Assembly (NCBI GenBank): GCA_963966185.1
Contig: CAWZYM010000020.1
Coordinates: forward strand, 637,501 to 701,500
DNA from: Rhabditoides inermis
Lineage: Eukaryota > Nematoda > Chromadorea > Rhabditida > Rhabditidae
Direction of reading: 5' to 3'
DNA length: 64,000 bases
Position 1 is the first letter of the stretch. Each line of letters starts with the position of its first letter. Positions 24,178 through 34,439 of this stretch are shown here, one piece after another. The position numbers and the translations under genes are program-made. The notes under the pieces were generated by a model. It made no database searches. It was not told where the DNA came from and was given only the letters and a program-made list of their open reading frames with translations.

Positions 24178-24408
24178 GCGCCGCTCCTCGCACCCCAGTG
24201 CCTTGCCTGTACACTACTGATCTACCCCGGCCACATCCATGCGAGTTGTATCATAGACCCCTTTTAGAATGCGTGTCTCGCTCACTTGTTTATTCGCGTG
24301 TTTGTCTCGTCGACGTTTCGATAAATCGTTTAAGATAGTCATTTGTGCTTGTTGTGTGTGGGGTATGGTTGAGAAGAGGGAGGTTGTTCTGGTCAGGTGG
24401 GTGGGGTG

Positions 24409-27400
24409 ATGGAGACACGAGGCTATTGCAGGCGGGCCGAGACATGCGCCGACTTCGAGTCGGGCTGGGTGGAGAAGCACTTCTACGAGCATACCGTGTA
24501 CGCACCGTGAGTCACCAAGTCTCTCCTTGATTGTACAATATTCCAGGGGCGACACGAACCTGCCTGCTGTGTTGCCCGAGAGGAAGAACAGTCTGGAGGC
24601 GTACAAGGCTGATCCACCACTCACCGAGACTGGCATCGGGTATTGATTTGACAATAACAAATCAAATCGTTTATTTATTTATGTATTGTAAAATTAAGTG
24701 TTGTCATCTCTCCCCCTTCCCAAAACATGACTAGCATACACGTGTCACTCACTTTTCGGAGCGCATGCTAATGTGAAACTCTAGACGGGGTACCAAAGAT
24801 TGCTTGCAGACTCGCCAAACAGCTGGCCGAAGAGTTTCGCGGACCGGTGCAGGTGCGATAGAGTACAGTACTCCGACTGGTCTATTCTACCGTAGGTGTT
24901 CTCGTCTCCGCAGCTGGCGTGTATGCAGACGGCAGCCGCGTTCGGACCGGTCGTCAGGGACGGGGCACTCTGTGCGGACAACGTGGCGGTATGTCTCTCT
25001 CTCTCTCCCTCTCTTTCCCTCTCTCTCCCTCTCTTTTTTTCTCTCTTTTTTCTCTCTCTTTTTTTCCTCTCTTTCTCTCTTTCTCTCTCTCTCTCTTTTC
25101 CTCTCTTTCTCACTTTTTCTCTCTCTATCATAGTGTTTCAGGTGCACCTTGTTCCGCCGCACGATCTGTGTGTGTTCGGTGTGACTGTGGCGGGACACGG
25201 CGGGGGCGCGGTCGCTCAGGAGGTCGACCCTGTCAGGTTCGACAAGGTATAAGAGAGAGGAGAGAGAGAGAGAGAGAGAGAAGGAGAGGGAGAGAGAGAT
25301 CTTCTCGAGCTTCTCGCACCTTTTCGAGCTTCTCGCAGCTTCTCGCGCCTTGCGCGCTCTTGAATTGTGTGCTGTGTGGGAATGTGATCATTCATTTTTC
25401 TCTCTCCTTTTCATTTCTTCGAATATTGTGGGACTCTCGTGAGAGGTTTATAAACCTGTTCTGACTTCTGATATAGTCTCTCATCGTTTAGATTTGAGTC
25501 GTGAGTCGTGAGCTATATATGTAATAATGTCTCAGTCTTGTCTGTTCTCTGCGTGTGGAGAGGTGGCTCTGCTGTGTGTGTGATCCAGGTGTGCGTGCGC
25601 ACCGGTCACTCAGCATCCCCTCTGGTCTGTGATACCAGTTGATAAGGAGGAGGCGCGGACGGCCCCTGCCTGGCGAGAGAGAGTCAGTCTTGTCTGTTCT
25701 CTGTGTGTGGAGAGGTGGCTCTGCTGTGTGTGTGATCCAGGTGTGCGTGCGCACCGGTCTCTCAGCATCCCCTCTGGTCTGTGATACCAGTTGATAAGGA
25801 GGAGGCGCGGACGGCCCCTGCCTGGCGAGAGAGAGTCAGTCTTGTCTGTTCTCTGTGTGTGGAGAGGTGGCTCTACTGTGTGTGTGATCCAGGTGTGCGT
25901 GCGCACCTGTCACTCAGCATCCCCTCTGGTCTGTGATACCAGTTGATAAGGAGGAGGCGCGGACCGCCCCTGCCTGCCGCCGTCGACGCACGCGATCGTA
26001 ATGGAAAAAATGGATGGAAATGGAGAAGGTCCGGGAACAAGTGCAAGTTGTGCAGTGTGTATGGGTGACTTGGGGGAGAATGTGATTGCATGTGCAACAT
26101 GCTGGAACAAAACACATGGGAGGTGTACGGGGATGACGAGGGAAGAAAGAAAGAGGGTTGAGGAGGGAATGACGTCATGGGTGTGTTCTGAGTGTGAACT
26201 GCATGGCAGTCACTCAACGCTTCCCGACCTCGATGGACTCTTCTTTGACAGTCCACTCACTCGCCCTAAGGGGAAACGAGCTGTGCTGCAGAGTGTCCTG
26301 GTAGAGACGGGAGAGAGTGAGCCCCATTGTGTACGCATGATATCACTGAACATCAACGGATTGAGAGGAAAGATAGACGATCTGAGGAGAGTGGCGGACA
26401 CGTACAAACCGCATGTTATTGGAGTACAAGAGACGAAGTTGGACAATGGGATCGAGAGCAAAGAACTGAAAGTGGCTGGATATGAACTGTTTCGGAAGGA
26501 CCGGACAGCGGGAGGAGGGGGAGTGGCACTGTATGTGAACAGTGCGTTGCGACCCTCGTTGGTGAGGGAAGAGACTTCTTTGGAATTGGTGGCTGTGAGG
26601 TGCAGGGGAGAGAAAAGGAGTCAGTTCGTGGTGGCCTCGGTCTACCGTAGCCCGACTAGAGCTATGTCGGCAGCTAAGATTGAGGAGTTTGTGGATGAGC
26701 TGGACTCGTGGTTATCTCAGAGAGATACATCGATGGATGTGATTATCGGAGGAGATATGAATGTGTGTTGGAACAATAGTGAGTCGGCGAACCTCAAGGA
26801 GGTGTGCGCTGAACACTCGATGCAACAAGTTGTTTCACACGTGACACATCGAAACCGATTGATTGATATTATGATGGTGAGCAGGCGAGTGAGGATAGCT
26901 GGAGTGAAGCACCTCGCTCCTGTCGAGAAAGAACATGAACCCATTATGGTTGACACATGCATTCGATGCGAGAATCGAAAGGAGAGGCCAGTGAAGGGCT
27001 ACGATTTCAAGAAGGCAAACTGGACGGGTCTGATAGTTTCTTGGAAAAGAAGTGCGATGTGAGTGGATAGAGGATAGGAGTCTGTCGATTGATGACATGT
27101 GGAGAAAGTTTGTGGATGTGGTTAAAGCGGGTATGCAGAAGTGGATACCGCTCAAAACATTCCGCAGAAGAAGAGGGTGCGAGTGGATGAGCGAGAGTGT
27201 CAAGACTTTGCAGCGGCGGAAAGACGCACTGCACAAGTTGAGCAAGGAAAGGGGAGACAGCGAGGCAAAAGCTGCGTTTAGACATGCTCGAAAACAGCTG
27301 GCTAAAGAGACAGCCAACGAAAAGAAGAATTTCTTTGATAAGAAATTTGCCTCTGTGGAGAGTCCTACAGATTTCTGGAAGACTATTGAGTGTCTGACAG

Positions 27401-30400
27401 GAAAAACGAAGGGCACGGAAATCCCCGATCTGACTGACTCGAATGGAAAGAAGGCTGTGTCAGATCAGCAAAAGGCAGACATGCTCATGGAGCAGTTTGT
27501 CAAGGTTGGAAACACAATGGGAAGTGAGATGCCGGAGATTGCATCGGATGCGGAGAGAATTCCTCCCTGCTCGAGAGAGTTTGTGGAGAAGTACATACGA
27601 GAGGCATCCGAGCAGAAGGCGAGTGGAATAGATGGAATAACTGTGCGGTTGTTGAAAAGGTGTGTGAAACCATTGACTGCGCCAATCGTGGCTATGATCA
27701 ATCGGTGTCTACACGAGGAGAAGTTCCCTCGGGGATGGAAGGAAGCGGTGATATCACCCATTCAGAAAGTGGAACACCCACAGCACCCAGTCGATTTCCG
27801 ACCGGTGTCACTGCTTCCTATTGTGAGCAAGATGGCAGAAGAGTACATGTTTGGAATGATGGTTGGAGAGGTTGACCGGAAGCTATCTCCGAATCAGTTC
27901 GGGTTCAGGAAGGGAAGGAGCACTGTGGATGCGGTACTGAGTTTCCAGTATGGAATGAGCGAGTGCCTGCAGAGTTGTAAGAGGAAGGCTGCTCGGGCTG
28001 TTGCAGTGTTTTTCGATATTTCGAAAGCATTCGATACGATCCCTCTTGGACATTTGGTAAATGTTCTAAGACATGAATTCAACCTTGCCGATTCGTACCT
28101 CAGATTGATGAAAGATTATCTGTCTAACAGGAGGATGCGAGTGCGAGTGAACGGGACCCTGAGTGAAGAGAAGGAGGTTGTAAGTGGAGTTCCGCAGGGA
28201 AGTATCCTAGGACCACTTCTATTCAATTGTTACGTGAATCGAGTGGGGTCGATACAATTGAATGAAGGGGCGCGCATTGTTCAATACGCCGACGATACGG
28301 TGTATGTCTCTCGGTATCTTACCGATAGAGACAAGGAGAATGCACAAGAAGATGTGGAGAAACTGAGTGGGCTCTTCTCAGAGATGGGAATGAAGCTGAA
28401 TGCGGGAAAGTGCAAGGTGATTCGAATGGGAGTGTATGAGAAGGAACCAGATTTCGAGGTAAATCTGCACATTGGTGGAACAGAGCTCGAGTGCACTAGC
28501 CAGTACAAGTATCTCGGAGTGGCAATTGATCCTCTGATGAACTTCAGTGGTCACGTGGCTGAGAGAGTGACGAAGGCTCGCCAAGCCATTGGTGCTTTGG
28601 TGCGAACTATGAGGAAGTGGGCTCCTCGAAGCGCCCTCGAGAAAGTGTACAAGGCGTGTATTGAGCCAGGACTGCTATATGCAGCAGAAGGATGGTTTCC
28701 TGCAAACGAGACGGACAGGGCAAGACTCGAAAGAGTGAATGTGCATGCAGCGAGGCTGGTGCAGAATGATTTCACGTCATCGGATGACCGAGTGCTAGAG
28801 AAGGCCAAGTGGAATACGGTAAAGAAGACCGTGAGCGAGAGAAGGAGGGTGCTCATGTGGAATTATGTGCACGGAGTGAGAGCCCCTCCAGATGGAATGC
28901 TGGTCCTGGTGTCGGACAGCGGAGTGAGAAGGACAGCACGCGGTGGCCACTCACTGAGAGTGATGGAGCCTGTGGTGACAAGTGCGAGATTGCACGACTA
29001 CCCGGTGAACGAGTTGAGAAGGCTATGGAATGCCCTACCGGAGAAGGCTGTATTGGAGGAGACCAAACAGTCGTTCAAGCGTGCTGTCAAGAATCTGTGA
29101 ATTTGTGACCGTCGGAGACGGTGTTTTATCCTACTAACAGTTGTTTTTATCGACTAGCGTGCTTATATCACACTGTCTCTGTAAGAATCGGACGAGGTGG
29201 TTACTAGGAGCTATGTCATCGCACATTGGGGTTATCGAAGGTCCTCTACAAGATGCAAATAGTCGTTTTTGTCAAATATGCAAATTTGGCCCATTAAGGG
29301 ACCACTACCTCAAATCGGTCAGTTTTTGTCAAAACACTTCAAATAAGGACTCGTTCAATTTCTTATCCGATTTTAAGAACTTTTTCATATACTAAACTTT
29401 TCGAAAAAATCTGATTTGAAAAAGTTATGACCACAAAAATGAAAAATTTGCATATTTTCAATTTTTATGAGTATCTTCCGGTCCGAAAAAACAAAAATGA
29501 ATTACACCATTAGAAAGAGCGTTTTATGTTTAGTTTGCATGATTTTTAACATAAAAATCGATTGGACCGTCTTTCGCCATCCAGACGATTGAAAGTGGTG
29601 CAGACAGCAGAAATGGGGCTGTGTGAACATTTTCATGTTATATCAATCCGAAAAAAAACTAAAACTAAATACGCCATCAGAATCTACGTATTTTGTTTTG
29701 TAAATGAGCACGTTTTCACGAAAATCGATTGCACTGTCTTTCACAATCCGGACAGTTGAAAATGATCTGTAAACAATGCACACAGTTCTGTTCAGTTACC
29801 TGTTGTATCAATCTGAATTAACTAGAACAGATTGTAGTATCAGAATCGACGCATTTTGTCTTTTATACGGAACGCGTAGATTCTCGTGTTTTCTTGAGAA
29901 TTGAATTCAACTGTAACTTATTAACGACGTTAATCAATCCTTTTTGACAACTTTCAACTGTCCGGATTGTGAAAGACAGTGCAATCGATTTTCGTGAAAA
30001 CGTGCTCATTTACAAAACAAAATACGTAGATTCTAATGGTGTATTTAGTTTTTGTTTTTTCGGATTGATATAACATGAAAATGTTCACACAGCCCCATTT
30101 CTGCTGTCTGGACCACTTTCAATCGTCTGGATGGCGAAAGACGGTCCAATCGATTTTTATGTTAAAAATCATGCAAACTAAACATAAAACGCTCTTTCTA
30201 ATGGTGTAGTTCATTTTTGTTTTTTCGGACCGGAACTTACTCATAAAAATTGAAAATATGCAAATTTTTCATTTTTGTGGTCATAACTTTTTCAAATCAG
30301 ATTTTTTAGAAAAGTTTAGTATATGAAAAAGTTCTTAAAATCGGATAAGGAATCGAACAAGTCCTTATTTGAAGTGTTTTGACAAAAACTGACCGATTTG

Positions 30401-31088
30401 AGGTAGTGGTCCCTTAATGGGCCAAATTTGCATATTTGACAAAAACGACTATTTGCATCTTGTAGAGAACTTTTGATAATCCCAATGTGCGCTGACACAG
30501 CTCCTAGTAACCACATGCCCGAAAAGTGTTCGATTCTTACAGAGACAGTGTGATATAGCACGTTGGTTGAACTAATCTAGTTCTCACAGTCGTTATAATC
30601 CAAGGCTCTGTCTTGTTTTCGGCTGAGAACAATTGGTACGGCTATATCCTCGTTACTCTCTATGAGTAGTGAGATAAACGCAATACCAACAATAAAAAAA
30701 AAAAAAAAATAATCCCGGGATATATTGTATATTGTGGTTTGGAGTGAGTGGCGTTATATTTTTGAAATCGAAAACATCGTTCTCATGTAGATGAATGAAA
30801 TAAGAACACTTTCATTGGATAGTCGAAAAGTGCAACGTGTTATAGCCTATAAAATCGCAAAACAACGAATCTTGACATAGGCACAGCGGATTTTCTCACA
30901 TCACAATCCGAGAAGTCTTCAAGATTGCAACAACATAATAAATAAACACACGAGGATTTTCAACGATACGAACTTACGAACAGTATCGTTTTATTTCAGC
31001 TGATCAAGTCTATCGCTTCCGGTGGACCACCCACGACGGTGATTGTCGCTGATGCGCCCGTCATCTACCACCTCGGTACGCTCTCTCT

Positions 31089-31141
<53 letters not shown>

Positions 31142-31464
31142 CCGCATACCCAGTTCCTTCTCCCCATAAGGAAGTAACATCGAAACAATACGTCTGAACT
31201 TGGCAATTACTTCACTTGTATGATGGTAGTGAACTCTCTCTCTCTCTCCATCTTGTCTAGTCTAAATCGCGTTTACGTGGGAAGAGTCATGTTGCAACAA
31301 AGTTACAAAGTACAACGCCACTTTCTTTGTTCTCCTTCTCAACGCGAACTGATCACTTGTTGCTGTTGTGTAGTGAGTGCTCATTGCATTTGCGAATTGC
31401 TGCACGACCACCGTTTTCTTTCAAGCACTGCAGTTTATACCTTCCTAATTCCATTTTCTCCTCT

Positions 31465-31509
<45 letters not shown>

Positions 31510-31768
31510 CCTCACCCCTCTTGCTCAGCCCGTCAGCTCCTCTCCCCTGCTGCTCCGCTCGTCTCTGATCGCTCCATCCTCAACAAGCACCTGCCGCCCC
31601 TCGCCACCGTAATCCTTCAGGTGGAAGCAGGTAGTGATTATTGATTGATTATTGATTGATTGGATGGATTGATCAGGAAAGTGGTGTGCGGGTCGCCGCC
31701 TTGCTCCGTTCACATCCGAAGACGTCCACCTCGACCACTCTCTCGCCACCCTCGCAATCCCTGTGTGA
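24409..31768 (+). CDS. UBASH3/PGAM-family histidine phosphatase-like protein, catalytic residues lost
   Basis: Member of the histidine phosphatase (phosphoglycerate mutase-like) superfamily nearest the UBASH3/TULA C-terminal domain. Eight exons keep one frame (233 residues): about 24409-24506, 24547-24639, 24810-24852, 24896-24988, 25142-25246, 31000-31075, 31529-31630, 31677-31768. Family landmarks: LPAVLPERKNSLEAYKADPP with LTETG, VFSSPQLACMQTA (family: V-Y-C-S-P-x-L-R-C-V-Q-T-A), and TTVIVADAPVIYHLARQLL (family: I-L-I-V-A-H-A-S-S-L). The catalytic RHGE/RHAE is RRAE (His to Arg, residue 9), the R of LRCVQTA is Ala86, and the second His is Asp162, so it is probably a pseudoenzyme. The fifth intron (25247-30999) contains a LINE and a foldback. 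The ATG at 24409 follows a CAG acceptor-like site, but another CAG at 24428-24430 leaves the first exon uncertain. Alternatively this is a decaying paralogue; the frame is intact throughout. Confidence 0.72.
25532..25987 (+). repeat. Tandem 152-bp monomers at the 5' end of the LINE
   Basis: Three head-to-tail units of 152 bases, each starting near CAGTCTTGTCTGTTCTCTG (25533, 25685, 25837). The units are nearly identical; each carries GTGTGCGTGCGCACCGGTC and GGAGGAGGCGCGGACGGCC. The third is slightly truncated and runs directly into the LINE 5' leader and ORF. The arrangement resembles promoter monomers known from some LINE families. Confidence 0.85.
26001..27062 (+). CDS. LINE ORF: PHD finger plus AP-like endonuclease
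   Basis: 353 residues. Residues about 14-64 form a C4HC3 PHD-type zinc finger (CAVC, CATCW, HGRC and WVCSEC). From residue about 113 an exonuclease-endonuclease-phosphatase fold follows: ISLNINGLRGKIDDL, VIGVQETKLD (catalytic Glu), GGGGVALYVN, ASVYRSP and IIGGDMNVCW (catalytic Asp/Asn). The frame ends at 27062 in the linker, while the reverse transcriptase continues in the +1 frame from 27052. In related LINEs both domains are normally on one polyprotein, so a small frameshift near 27010-27060 is likely unless recoding occurs. Confidence 0.88.
   Translation: MEKMDGNGEGPGTSASCAVCMGDLGENVIACATCWNKTHGRCTGMTREERKRVEEGMTSWVCSECELHGSHSTLPDLDGLFFDSPLTRPKGKRAVLQSVLVETGESEPHCVRMISLNINGLRGKIDDLRRVADTYKPHVIGVQETKLDNGIESKELKVAGYELFRKDRTAGGGGVALYVNSALRPSLVREETSLELVAVRCRGEKRSQFVVASVYRSPTRAMSAAKIEEFVDELDSWLSQRDTSMDVIIGGDMNVCWNNSESANLKEVCAEHSMQQVVSHVTHRNRLIDIMMVSRRVRIAGVKHLAPVEKEHEPIMVDTCIRCENRKERPVKGYDFKKANWTGLIVSWKRSAM
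27052..29100 (+). CDS. LINE ORF: reverse transcriptase
   Basis: About 682 residues from the first possible codon (GTG 27052; no natural start is evident because this is probably the continuation of the endonuclease ORF). It carries the ordered RT motifs: PVSLLPIVSKMAEEYMFG, QFGFRKGRSTVDAV, AVFFDISKAFDTIP (first catalytic Asp), SGVPQGSILGPLLFN, and QYADDTVYVS (the catalytic YADD), followed by KYLGVAIDPLMNF. The C-terminal part, with ERVNVHAARLVQNDF and WNALPEKAVLEE, is typical of Jockey/CR1-like elements. No stop interrupts the domain, so the insertion looks fairly young. Confidence 0.92.
   Translation: MRCEWIEDRSLSIDDMWRKFVDVVKAGMQKWIPLKTFRRRRGCEWMSESVKTLQRRKDALHKLSKERGDSEAKAAFRHARKQLAKETANEKKNFFDKKFASVESPTDFWKTIECLTGKTKGTEIPDLTDSNGKKAVSDQQKADMLMEQFVKVGNTMGSEMPEIASDAERIPPCSREFVEKYIREASEQKASGIDGITVRLLKRCVKPLTAPIVAMINRCLHEEKFPRGWKEAVISPIQKVEHPQHPVDFRPVSLLPIVSKMAEEYMFGMMVGEVDRKLSPNQFGFRKGRSTVDAVLSFQYGMSECLQSCKRKAARAVAVFFDISKAFDTIPLGHLVNVLRHEFNLADSYLRLMKDYLSNRRMRVRVNGTLSEEKEVVSGVPQGSILGPLLFNCYVNRVGSIQLNEGARIVQYADDTVYVSRYLTDRDKENAQEDVEKLSGLFSEMGMKLNAGKCKVIRMGVYEKEPDFEVNLHIGGTELECTSQYKYLGVAIDPLMNFSGHVAERVTKARQAIGALVRTMRKWAPRSALEKVYKACIEPGLLYAAEGWFPANETDRARLERVNVHAARLVQNDFTSSDDRVLEKAKWNTVKKTVSERRRVLMWNYVHGVRAPPDGMLVLVSDSGVRRTARGGHSLRVMEPVVTSARLHDYPVNELRRLWNALPEKAVLEETKQSFKRAVKNL
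29158..30563. repeat. Long foldback element (arms about 650-700 bp) nested in LINE 3' end
   Basis: The left arm starts CGTGCTTATATCACACTGTC and the right arm ends with its inverse, GACAGTGTGATATAGCACG. The similarity extends inward over most of the 1.4 kb: for example GATGCAAATAGTCGTTTTTG at 29252 mirrors 30441-30460, and AAAATCGATTGGACCGTCTTTCGCC near 29555 mirrors about 30150. The arms differ at scattered positions. It has no coding capacity. It lies between the LINE stop codon and the LINE poly(A), so it inserted after, or travels with, the LINE. Confidence 0.85.
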
Positions 31769-31789
31769 TGGCAGAGAGAGAGAGAGAGA

Positions 31790-31829
<40 letters not shown>

Positions 31830-32699
31830 GAGTGGGGAAGAGGGGAATTAGCATAAATAAGATGTTTGTTTTCATAGATGTGTGCGTTTGTTCGATAAAT
31901 ATTTGACGACTAATGTTTTCTCAGCAGAGATGATTCTTGAAAGTGAGTGAATTTCGTGGGCATTGCTGTCCTCGCCTTCACTATGCGAATAAACGACACA
32001 ACGATCACTGATTTTGTGCAAGAGAAGACCCTAGCGCGTGGCACCCGAAGGGGCGCCCGAATCAGAAGGAGGGCCAGACGAGATGACGTTGCGGTGTGAT
32101 TAGAAGGACTTCCCCAGTTCCCACGCCCTCGACTCATCAAGCACCACATGTACACATGTTGCGTCGTCGAATCGAGAGAATGGAAAAGTCAAAACAACGC
32201 GGAGCCGCCATTACTTCCGAGGGACACTCCAATCGAGTGTAGGCTTGTGCGAGGCCACACCTACAGTAGTCTCTTCGAAGAGTGCGTGGCCCTTTCCAGG
32301 AAAAAAATAGAGCTGACGTCGTCGTGTGCTTGGTGAGCCCAATCGCAGGCGATAACGAGTAGGAAATGAAGCTGAGGACAGTTGAATAGTAGATAGTAGA
32401 GTATCGGACAGGAGAGTGCCTAGGACAAGTGGTTAGGGAATGGGACCGTCGAGTGACTGATCGTGATACAAGTGATGAAAGTGATCACTCACTCGTCAAC
32501 ATCAGTGACCGGCGTGTTTTGTTTCTGGAAGTTCTGTTCTGGCGTTCAATGAGAGAAGCGATCACTCCGATTAACTCCGCAACTTGCCAACCACTTTCAT
32601 TCCGGGCGTAGTTTAATAGCCCGTGACGTCGTCTGCGCATCTGCGTCGATCACGTCAGTTTATGGAGTGCGTGTGTTGAGCGTATCGCCCCTCCCCCTC
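31769..32699. other. Intergenic region before nlp-12
   Basis: Begins with a GA microsatellite (about 31771-31832), followed by unique noncoding sequence. A region near 32440-32500 repeats GTGATACAAGTGATGAAAGTGATC. No gene is supported. Confidence 0.5.
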
Positions 32700-32871
32700 C
32701 CTCCGGGCCCGCCTATATAGTGCCGCCATCCCGCCCCTCTCCTCGCTCCATTCCCCCCTCACCCCCACAACGAGAGGTAAGAGACACTCCTACTTTCTAT
32801 GTTTGTACCAGTTCCAATAATGTTGTGCGTAGTTTACCAGTTGCCTAATGCCCCTCTCCATCCTAGACACT
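32700..32871 (+). promoter_or_regulatory. nlp-12 core promoter, leader exon and 5' UTR intron
   Basis: A TATA-like element (CCTATATAG) lies at about 32713-32720. A likely leader exon ends at GAG/GTAAGAG (donor at 32777), and the acceptor CCATCCTAG ends at 32866, five bases before the ATG, defining a 90-base 5' UTR intron. This favours the ATG at 32872 over the in-frame ATG at 32848, which would be within the intron. Confidence 0.55.
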
Positions 32872-33888
32872 ATGCGGTGCGTGTGGTTGTTCCTTCTGTC
32901 GGCGATGATGGCCGTTCTGGCACTCGCTGAGTCCCTCCCGCAGACATTCGACCGAGAGGACCGCGACTACCGACCCCTACAGGTAGGCGCACTGTACTGT
33001 ACTGGAATTATTGTGAACAGAAGAACAGAACAGCTCTTTTTGAAATATGGACGGCGTGGTGTCCTTTTGCAAATTGCTAGATGTTTCGTGCGCGGCATTC
33101 ATTTCGCATTTGCACTGCGGGCGTCTCCAATTACGGAAGCGCGTGATTTGTTCTCACGACTTCCCTTCTTCCACCTTCTTCTTCTTCTTCTTCTTCTTCT
33201 TCTCCTTCTCTGCTCTTTCTCCACTTCTGCTCCTTCTCCTCCGGTTTCTGCTCCTCTCTGCGCGGGTGAGCGAATATTATTAGGATAAAAGCCACTCTCG
33301 CGCGTAGACGGCGCGAATAGAAGGAATCAAGAACCTGCCAGGCTATAGAAGATCTCTCACGCCTAACCTCTCTAAAGAAGCTAGCGTCATCCAGCAATTC
33401 GATTCGACAAAATTGAGTGTTGTGCGATGTACTAGAGTACTAGTAAACGAGTAAGAAAGTGTCTCTTGAGGGAATGACTAGAGAGGAGAAGGGCGAAAGA
33501 AGGTCTCATAACCCGCAAATGAGCCGCGTGACCCCCGGCTAATTCGCAAAGTGGTTTCCTTGTGTCGAGTCCAGGAATTTCTCCTTTTTTTCTCGCTGGC
33601 GGTCTCAGAATCCCGATTGCCAATTACAAAATACGGAACACAGCATACTGCATACCCCTTGTCTCTGGTCTCTGCAAAAGGTACCGCCTCGCTGGTTCTG
33701 TGTCAGAAGGAATTGAAATGGGACCTACGTAGTGATCATAACAGTATGACATTTGAATGTTTATGCTAATTTCTCATGTTTTGCAGTTCGGCAAGCGCGA
33801 CTACCGACCTCTTCAGTTTGGAAAGAGGGAGTACCGACCACTGCAGTTCGGCAAGCGATCGTTCAACTGGGAAGACGCGGACCAGTAG
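32872..33888 (+). CDS. nlp-12: CCK-like neuropeptide precursor NLP-12
   Basis: Secreted precursor of cholecystokinin/sulfakinin-like amidated peptides, which in C. elegans act through CKR receptors in locomotion control. Two exons (about 32872-32982 and 33787-33888) encode a 70-residue protein. A signal peptide is clear (MRCVWLFLLSAMMAVLALAE). The mature region holds DYRPLQFGKR twice and EYRPLQFGKR once, each with Gly as amide donor and dibasic cleavage; the first DYRPLQF follows a single Arg. The end SFNWEDADQ is a non-amidated tail. The 804-base intron splits the first peptide between Gln and Phe. C. elegans NLP-12 carries DYRPLQF and DGYRPLQF, so the Glu-initial form is a variant here. Confidence 0.95.
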
Positions 33889-34361
33889 TGCGTAGTGTCA
33901 CGTAGTGCGCCCCCATCACACGCACCTACACCCCTCCCGCACCACACCACACCACCAGAGATTCCAAGTGCCCTGACTCCCCTGACTGACCGACGGAACC
34001 GCGCCCTGCTGACTAGGTTCTAGACTCACCCACCCACCCACGCCATCACACCATTCCCATGTGCGTATTGCGATAAATTTGTTTTCGTTAATACTGTTTT
34101 GTTGGAACAATATACAAACGAATGGATAATAACAGTGTGGGGGAGACCGTATAGTATTATACTTTGTCTTGTTTTTATGTGAACAAGCGAGTGAGACAAT
34201 CCGACTAATGAATACACTATGCATGTGAGAAGTGACGAACTTCCGTTTCTTGAATGGCTACTAGTGAAGTCTACGTGCCATCATGCTTCATGCAGACGCT
34301 GCTCCCACACTTGTTGTTATTGTTCCCACACAGGTACATGTAAACAAATGCTAATCCAGTG

Positions 34362-34439
<78 letters not shown>

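Larger units (their letters stand above)
25532..30706 (+). mobile_element. Non-LTR retrotransposon (LINE) inserted in an intron
   Basis: The element spans tandem 5' monomers (25532-25987), an endonuclease ORF (26001-27062), a reverse transcriptase ORF (27052-29100), a short 3' region interrupted by a foldback element (29158-30563), and an A-rich tail (about 30691-30706). It lies in sense orientation in the 5.75-kb intron of the phosphatase-like gene. The sequence between the foldback and the poly(A) probably belongs to the LINE 3' UTR (inference). No clear target-site duplication could be seen. Confidence 0.8.

Noticed and set aside
25490..25990. Possible CRISPR-like or satellite array
   Set aside because: The 152-bp units are contiguous without spacers and only three copies are present; they belong to the LINE 5' end in a eukaryotic genome.
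32848..32871. Upstream in-frame ATG for nlp-12 (adds eight residues)
   Set aside because: It falls within a probable 5' UTR intron ending at the CCTAG acceptor at 32866, and the signal peptide starts naturally at the ATG at 32872.
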